NCBI GenBank assembly: GCA_020426065.1
Contig: JAGQQT010000090.1
Span: 1-11,109, forward strand
Direction: 5' to 3'
Length of the DNA: 11,109 nt
Origin: Planctomycetaceae bacterium
GTDB lineage: Bacteria; Planctomycetota; Planctomycetia; Planctomycetales; Planctomycetaceae
Below the pieces are notes generated by a model. It was not told the origin of the DNA. It saw nothing but the letters and a program-made list of their open reading frames with translations, and searched no databases. The translations under genes and the position numbers were made by a program. This document shows positions 7,082-11,109 of the stretch, piece by piece. The number at the start of each line of letters is the position of its first letter. Positions within the stretch are counted from its first letter, which is position 1.

Positions 7082-8758
7082 ATGTTTGCACGTTATGATC
7101 TTCGTCCGCGCACGCGCGGTTCTCGTCCTGCGGAAGCCCGGATTCCTGCTCGGACCAGTGTTCCGCCCATCGCCGCCAGTCCGGTTGATGTGAATGCTGT
7201 CAGCAAACGACGGACTCAACCCGGCCTGGGGAGTCTGCTGAGGCATTTTCTGGTGATCGCGGCTCTGTGCGGAGTCGGCTATGGCTATCAGCGAGCCCAG
7301 GAATTTGGCGCACCCGTTAATATGTCGCGTTCAGGCCCGTTTGATCCGTTTGCGGAATGGGACCAGATGGCGGAAGCTCCCGGTTTTCAGGAGAACATCA
7401 GCAGTGCGCCGAGCTTCAACTCGGGAAGTCCGGAAAGCCCGATCCCCTTTCCGACTGAAGACGGACTGCCCGATCATTTCGCGAATAAAACGTCAACAGG
7501 CGAGCCCCGGGCTGATCTGGTCGGCTTGAGTCGGAAGGAAATTTCACCAAAAGGTCAGAAATCGAATTCTATCTGGGATGAACCAGCTGCTGGCGTTCCG
7601 ACTTCTACCGTGAGCGAAAGCAAATCCCAAACCGGATTCTCCCTTCCCGCTCCGGATCAGAAAAACACCATCACCCAGAGTCCGGAGAAGACACCATCCA
7701 GTGGATTTAACCCGTTTGGTGTCCTCCCTTCACCCACACAGACAGATCAACTGACCACAACCGTTACCGAAACGGCTTCGTCAGTCTGGCGACAGTTTCA
7801 GATGGGGTCTGGAGAGAATCGGGTCGTCTGCCTGGTTGACTCCTCCCTGAGCCAGAATCCGAATGATCTCTCTTCACTCATGAGCATGTTCCGTCAGGAA
7901 TGGGAACAGTCGGGGCAGGATGGCTCTTTGACGATGCTGGTAGCCAGACCCGATGCTCAGGGGCAGTTCACGGGATTCGAATCGCAGTTGGCTGCATTGA
8001 AGCCGGATCGGGTTATTCAACTGCAGCGGGGAACCGGGAACAGGGGGCTGATGAAGTTTTCTTCAGCGAAGGAATCTCTGGATGCATTGAGCGTCACGCC
8101 GAATCAGTTTCGGGTTACCCAGGCTACTTCCAGTGAAATCTTCCAGGATTCCCAGGGGCGTTCCTTACCATCCATCATCATGGAACTTCCCGTCAGCTTT
8201 GATGTTTCTCAGGAAAGTAATACACAGATACTGAGTCGAATGGTGCGTGGCGATTGGAGTCCACAGGCTGGGCTTCCTGCGGAATCATCCTTTTCGCAAA
8301 TCAAGTTGCCGGGAATGGAATCAAATCCACTCAACGACATTGTGGATCTGATGAAGCCCAGGGAAACCGTACCTGATCCGATTGAGACACTGTTGCCAGA
8401 ACCTGAAATGCCTCGAGAGACGGGAAGCACATTCTCTCTGCCGAAACCCTCAACAACATCGACATCGGAGACGCCCCAGTACCGTACAACGGAAGAGTAC
8501 CTGGTCGATATATTTGGAGGGAATTTGTCAGGCCAGGAAGTTACAGACAAAACCGTTACAACTCCCAAACAAGGTTCTCAACTGACAACCAGTTTGCCCG
8601 AAGAGGGCGTCAGGACCCGTAAAGCGGTTGGACCGGTGGAACTACTTGATCCTCCACCCATTTTCCAGTCGAGTCTGATGCCGGTCGTGAAGAAGACTCG
8701 CAGTACATTCTATCGATTGCCAACTCCCCCGCATCTGCTGGATCAGGCGGGCAAGTAG
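7082..8758 (+). CDS. Membrane-anchored, Pro/Ser/Thr-rich protein of unknown function
   Basis: The product is 558 residues, not matched to a family I know. The N-terminal 50 residues are basic and Arg-rich (RYDLRPRTRGSR at 4-15; SKRRTQ at 41-46). One hydrophobic stretch follows at about 50-69 (GSLLRHFLVIAALCGVGYGY). By the positive-inside rule the N-terminus stays in the cytoplasm and the rest lies in the periplasm. Residues 75-235 are low in hydrophobics and rich in Pro, Ser, Thr and Gly, probably disordered. A more compact segment at about 235-380 (VWRQFQMGSGENRVVCLVDSS, LTMLVARPDAQG, LPSIIMELPVSFD) looks alpha/beta. A second Pro/Thr-rich tail fills 405-558. Start: ATG at 7082 with GAGG 9 bases upstream. 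A strong bidirectional terminator ends the unit 25 bases after the stop. It may share a transcript with the 6233 gene. Confidence 0.82.
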   Translation: MFARYDLRPRTRGSRPAEARIPARTSVPPIAASPVDVNAVSKRRTQPGLGSLLRHFLVIAALCGVGYGYQRAQEFGAPVNMSRSGPFDPFAEWDQMAEAPGFQENISSAPSFNSGSPESPIPFPTEDGLPDHFANKTSTGEPRADLVGLSRKEISPKGQKSNSIWDEPAAGVPTSTVSESKSQTGFSLPAPDQKNTITQSPEKTPSSGFNPFGVLPSPTQTDQLTTTVTETASSVWRQFQMGSGENRVVCLVDSSLSQNPNDLSSLMSMFRQEWEQSGQDGSLTMLVARPDAQGQFTGFESQLAALKPDRVIQLQRGTGNRGLMKFSSAKESLDALSVTPNQFRVTQATSSEIFQDSQGRSLPSIIMELPVSFDVSQESNTQILSRMVRGDWSPQAGLPAESSFSQIKLPGMESNPLNDIVDLMKPRETVPDPIETLLPEPEMPRETGSTFSLPKPSTTSTSETPQYRTTEEYLVDIFGGNLSGQEVTDKTVTTPKQGSQLTTSLPEEGVRTRKAVGPVELLDPPPIFQSSLMPVVKKTRSTFYRLPTPPHLLDQAGK

Positions 8759-8782
8759 TCAGCAGAGGTTTCTGCAAAGCAA

Positions 8783-8815
8783 AAAAGCTCTTCGGCAATT
8801 TACCGAAGAGCTTTT
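8783..8815. terminator. Strong bidirectional intrinsic terminator
   Basis: AAAAGCTCTTCGG (8783-8795) and CCGAAGAGCTTTT (8803-8815) form a perfect 13-bp stem with a 7-base loop. The A-run on the left and T-run on the right make it active in both directions. It sits between the convergent 7082-8758 gene (plus) and the pilin-like gene at 8877-9203 (minus), and should terminate both. Confidence 0.92.
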
Positions 8816-8876
8816 CAGTTATCCATGAGTGTCTTTTTCCATTGCCGAACGCTGCAGGAAAAATGTCTCGACAGGA

Positions 8877-9203
8877 TTAGTCTTTGTAACCTTCAGCCAT
8901 GGGCATATCGCAGCTCAGGTCGCACTGGTTGTTGTCGCAATCATCTTTGGTGTCGTTGAATGCAGAACCGCGTGCATAAGATTTGTAGCCGTAACCCATG
9001 GATTTCTTGGCAGAGAATCCGGAGTACATGTAGCTCTGATTCAGAGCACCGATGCCATCGGCAACGTCGTTGAGTTCAGCAACGACTGCGTGCTCGACTT
9101 CGCTCAGTCCGACGATCAGTCCGAGGACGAGCAGGGTGGCGATCAGAATCAGTTCAGCCGAAACAATGAAGCCGGCTTCGTCATTCCAGAATTGTGTAAA
9201 CAT
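8877..9203 (-). CDS. Flp/type IVb pilin-like protein
   Basis: The product is 108 residues. A short leader MFTQFWNDEAG is followed by FIVSAELILIATLLVLGLIVGL (12-33), one hydrophobic helix with a glutamate near its start. This is the layout of Flp-type (type IVb) pilins and TadE-like pseudopilins, which are cut after the Gly by a prepilin peptidase and assembled on the outer face of the inner membrane by the Tad machinery. An amphipathic helix follows (SEVEHAVVAELNDVADGIGALNQS, 34-57), then a polar Gly/Tyr-rich part and a C-terminal DDCDNNQCDLSCD with three Cys (89, 94, 98). Odd point: the glutamate is at +6 after Gly11, not the usual +5. Start: ATG at 9203 with AAAGG 6 bases upstream. No Tad genes are adjacent. 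The pilin call is probable; a membrane protein with a similar signal is the alternative. Confidence 0.65.
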   Translation of the reverse strand: MFTQFWNDEAGFIVSAELILIATLLVLGLIVGLSEVEHAVVAELNDVADGIGALNQSYMYSGFSAKKSMGYGYKSYARGSAFNDTKDDCDNNQCDLSCDMPMAEGYKD

Positions 9204-9570
9204 CTTTTGCCTTTCAAGTGGTAGCTTTTTGTTTGATCAGGATTGCCAGTCCAATAAATCATCGCGATGATGGCGATTATCACTCTCGTGTCTTCCCTGA
9301 GTGGTCGATTCCCGACTCGCTTGAGGTGATGGGCTCATTGGAATTTTCGGTTCAGGCAATCACAATGAGTGAGCTTCCGAATTCGGAAAAATATTTTTTT
9401 CCTCTCACACCGCGCACAAGATTTAGCGGCTGGAACTATTTCGGCGTGAAAGCGGGTCGGAACGGGGTGTTGCCTTTCGGCAACAATTGGGCCTTCAGGC
9501 GGTCGAAGCCCACTGCCGAGGAGCGTTTCCTGAGCCTTTCAGGATACACTGAGCAGGAATTCTCACTCGA
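9204..9570. other. 367-bp intergenic region upstream of the pilin gene
   Basis: No gene is supported; the plus-strand frame across 9218-9598 shows no protein-like features. Besides the palindrome at 9258-9271 it contains a second perfect 14-bp palindrome, TTCCGAATTCGGAA (9375-9388), followed by a T-run to 9400. There is also a 7-bp hairpin TGTTGCC/GGCAACA (9468-9474 and 9479-9485), which has a GAAA tetraloop on the minus strand. A 6-bp hairpin TCCTGA/TCAGGA lies at 9528-9544, 27 bases past the stop of the 9571-9972 gene. None has a T-run suited to terminating that gene. Confidence 0.45.
9258..9281 (-). promoter_or_regulatory. Candidate -10 and overlapping palindrome upstream of the pilin gene
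   Basis: On the minus strand GATAAT (complement of 9276-9281) is a near-consensus -10 about 72 bases before the pilin ATG; no good -35 is seen 16-18 bases further up. Just downstream, covering the expected transcription start, is a perfect 14-bp palindrome, ATCATCGCGATGAT (9258-9271). It could be an operator or a 5'-end hairpin. Support is from pattern only. Confidence 0.3.
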
Positions 9571-9972
9571 TTACTCGGATTTCGCCTCGACAGCCTGAGA
9601 TCTCTGACGACGACGGGCAGCGATGAAGGAGCGAACGCACAGGACTACAAATACCGTGCAGATCACCGCCATGAGGAGCACCATCAGGGCAGCCCGCTGG
9701 TTGATTTCAGCCCCCTGGGTCAGCTTGATGGCATTGGGAATGGTTCTCCCCCACGCAGCCAGGGCTCCCAGCAATCCAAAAGTCACCGCTCCATGCATGG
9801 CATGCATCCGGAGGGATGGCTTGAGGGCAATCAGGCCGGAAATGCCTATCAAAACCCCGAAAATGGCGGGAATCAGGGCGGTCATGCTGCGCGATTCTTC
9901 GGCCGCTCCCAAGTACCCAAACAGCCCCTCGATGATCAAAAGAGCAGCAGTAACGATCGCAATTTGAGCCAT
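9571..9972 (-). CDS. Small four-helix membrane protein of unknown function
   Basis: The product is 133 residues with four predicted membrane helices: about 3-22 (IAIVTAALLIIEGLFGYLGA), 33-50 (LIPAIFGVLIGISGLIAL), 57-76 (HAMHGAVTFGLLGALAAWG) and 96-117 (LMVLLMAVICTVFVVLCVRSF). A basic, polar tail ARRRQRSQAVEAKSE ends it, and the positive-inside rule puts this tail in the cytoplasm. Glu15 in helix 1 and the HAMH motif (57-60) at the start of helix 3 are polar groups within or near the membrane and might matter for function. Start: ATG at 9972 begins directly with helix 1; the in-frame TTG at 9990 has no ribosome site, and that of the ATG is also weak. It is on the same strand as the pilin gene but 367 bp away, so a shared transcript is uncertain. 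I do not recognise the family. Confidence 0.75.
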   Translation of the reverse strand: MAQIAIVTAALLIIEGLFGYLGAAEESRSMTALIPAIFGVLIGISGLIALKPSLRMHAMHGAVTFGLLGALAAWGRTIPNAIKLTQGAEINQRAALMVLLMAVICTVFVVLCVRSFIAARRRQRSQAVEAKSE

Positions 9973-10310
9973 TTTTGTGCCATTAAGCAAAGAGGTATGG
10001 GGAAAGTCAGGCTATTCACAGTCGGTTAGGGTTCTATTTCCGGAGTCGGACGCTCCTCATCTTAGCTTGTGGTGAAATGGTGTCACACCGCCTGCTCGGT
10101 AAAAAAACGGTCAGGAAGTGGAAATTCGGTTTGTGCTGTTTTCCGATGGAAATTACTATACGACCACGCTGGCCGGTGGACGGATGCGAAGGGGGGCGTC
10201 AGGACGGGGGCCAAGTCCTTTCTGACCGACTCGAACATACCCTGGCGGCGAATCTCGCGAATGGACACAACGTGCCTGGAATGGCCGTGCATTTACCAAG
10301 GAGGAGCACT
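9973..10310. other. 338-bp divergent intergenic region
   Basis: This separates the membrane-protein gene (minus) from the exported-protein gene (plus) and should hold both promoters. A plus-strand promoter candidate is listed separately. A hairpin GTCAGGAC with GTCC-TTTC-TGAC (10198-10205 and 10215-10226; 8 bp with a 4-base bulge) lies in the likely leader of the plus-strand gene. The reading frames across it (10069-10353 plus, 10083-10292 minus) show no protein-like features. Confidence 0.45.
10131..10159 (+). promoter_or_regulatory. Candidate sigma-70 promoter for the exported-protein gene
   Basis: TTGTGC (10131-10136) and TACTAT (10154-10159) match the -35 and -10 hexamers at 4 of 6 and 5 of 6 positions with a 17-bp spacer. 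Transcription would begin near 10167, giving a leader of about 145 bases before the ATG at 10311. No other pair of this quality was seen in the gap, but matches of this quality also occur by chance. Confidence 0.35.
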
Positions 10311-11109
10311 ATGGGGATTCGTTTGGTCTGCTGGCGTGCCAGCATTGCTTTGAGCTGTTTACTACTGGTTGGCAGCACTGCTTCCGCTCAAAACGGGAAC
10401 CGACAGGAACTTTTTGAAAACCTGTTGCGATCTCTCATCGAGAGCCGTATGGATGATTCTCATCAGACGAATCAGTATTACAACCTGCCACAGGAAGCCC
10501 GTCCGGTCAACCAGGATCAGGAACTCCGGGCCAACCTGAAATCATTTTCGGATGAGATGAACCGTCTGTTTGATACGCTCAGCAACGATATGCGTCGGAA
10601 TCCAACCATTCGAAACTTCCTCAATTCAACGCTGGAAGTTCAGGCCAGTGCAACGGTTCTGCTGAGACTGATTGATCAGCGGACTGATTTTGCCATTCTG
10701 CGTAGCGAATACAGTACCCTCGATCAGGAATGGCGTCTGCTGTCCCATAAATTGCAGACGACCATCGGCATGAGTGCTCCCAGCCTGGCTTCTGTCGCAA
10801 AGCTGGATGGGCTGAATTCTCGTATGAGTCAGATTTTTGACGTCAAACCACAGGTTGATGAACGTGAATTCCTGCGATTGACGGATGCTCTGCAGCTCGA
10901 CCTGAGAAACCTCAATGAGGACATCGCGATCGAACTGGCCCGGACTCCACAGGTCCGTCAGCTGCTGGTGCAAGGTCGTCTGATTGAGCAGCAGGTGCGA
11001 TTCATGGCAACGGCCATTGAAACTTCCAAGAATCGGGAACAGGCTGTCACTGAATTCAACAAATTCCATGAGCTGTGGGGACCATTTGCTGCCCAGCTCT
11101 GGCCGCTCA
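10311..11109 (+). CDS. Exported helical protein of unknown function (cut by window edge)
   Basis: The frame stays open from ATG at 10311 to the window end, giving 266 residues with no stop. AAGGAGG 6-7 bases before the ATG is the strongest ribosome site in the window. Residues 1-26 form a Sec signal peptide (basic MGIRLVCWR, hydrophobic ASIALSCLLLVG, cleavage after ASA), so the mature protein starts at QNGNR and is exported. It lacks a lipobox. The mature part appears almost wholly alpha-helical and polar, with recurring segments such as LKSFSDEMNRLFDTLSND (76-93), LDQEWRLLSHKLQ (137-149), LTDALQLDLRNLNEDIAIEL (190-209) and FNKFHELWGPFAAQLWPL (249-266). These suggest helical repeats, but I cannot name a family. 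The C-terminus is not visible and may carry another domain. It starts a new plus-strand unit. Confidence 0.85.
   Translation, partial: MGIRLVCWRASIALSCLLLVGSTASAQNGNRQELFENLLRSLIESRMDDSHQTNQYYNLPQEARPVNQDQELRANLKSFSDEMNRLFDTLSNDMRRNPTIRNFLNSTLEVQASATVLLRLIDQRTDFAILRSEYSTLDQEWRLLSHKLQTTIGMSAPSLASVAKLDGLNSRMSQIFDVKPQVDEREFLRLTDALQLDLRNLNEDIAIELARTPQVRQLLVQGRLIEQQVRFMATAIETSKNREQAVTEFNKFHELWGPFAAQLWPL

Noticed and set aside
9375..9400. Palindrome followed by T-run as a plus-strand terminator
   Set aside because: The stem is only 5 bp with a 4-base loop and no plus-strand gene ends nearby; more likely a protein site or chance.
10083..10353. Frames on both strands in the divergent gap before 10311
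   Set aside because: They contradict the clear start with AAGGAGG and signal peptide at 10311, and have no features of their own.

Overview
The window looks like a piece of a planctomycete chromosome (order Planctomycetales, Gimesia/Rubinisphaera-like). This is inferred from the proteins: a GlnE enlarged to about 1,220 residues with an internal ACT region, a short pilin-like protein with the start MFTQFWNDEAGFIVSAE, a small exported CxxCH protein, and several unrecognised exported or membrane proteins. Base composition is near 50% GC. Some starts lack a clear Shine-Dalgarno sequence, which fits this phylum. No mobile element, tRNA, rRNA or CRISPR array was seen.

Layout. Positions 1-203 (minus) hold the N-terminal half of a CDGSH iron-sulfur protein that runs off the left edge. 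Divergent from it is rsmE (319-1050, plus), the 16S rRNA m3U1498 methyltransferase. It converges on a small c-type cytochrome-like gene (1144-1488, minus), with a terminator for each strand packed into the junction. After a 428-bp gap comes glnE (1917-5582, minus), the two-headed glutamine synthetase adenylyltransferase/deadenylase and the only long well-characterised gene here. A 650-bp region separates it from the plus-strand pair at 6233-6916 (unknown soluble protein) and 7082-8758 (unknown protein with one membrane anchor and a Pro/Ser/Thr-rich tail). A 13-bp-stem bidirectional terminator at 8783-8815 separates these from two minus-strand genes: a Flp-like pilin (8877-9203) and a four-helix membrane protein (9571-9972). 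The last gene (10311 to the right edge, plus) encodes an exported helical protein cut by the window end.

The genes do not form one pathway. The window is a patchwork of short transcription units: nitrogen control (glnE), ribosome modification (rsmE), redox/Fe-S proteins (CDGSH, cytochrome), surface structure (pilin) and lineage-specific unknowns.

The most noteworthy features are the insertion of a tandem ACT region, resembling the glutamine sensor of GlnD, between the two catalytic halves of GlnE; a leader upstream of 6233 with a 13-codon mini-ORF behind AGGAGG and three successive hairpins; a pair of hairpins upstream of 7082 that each show CGGGAGG in the loop; and a pilin whose conserved glutamate is one place off the usual position. 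None of these amounts to a clearly new system on sequence alone.
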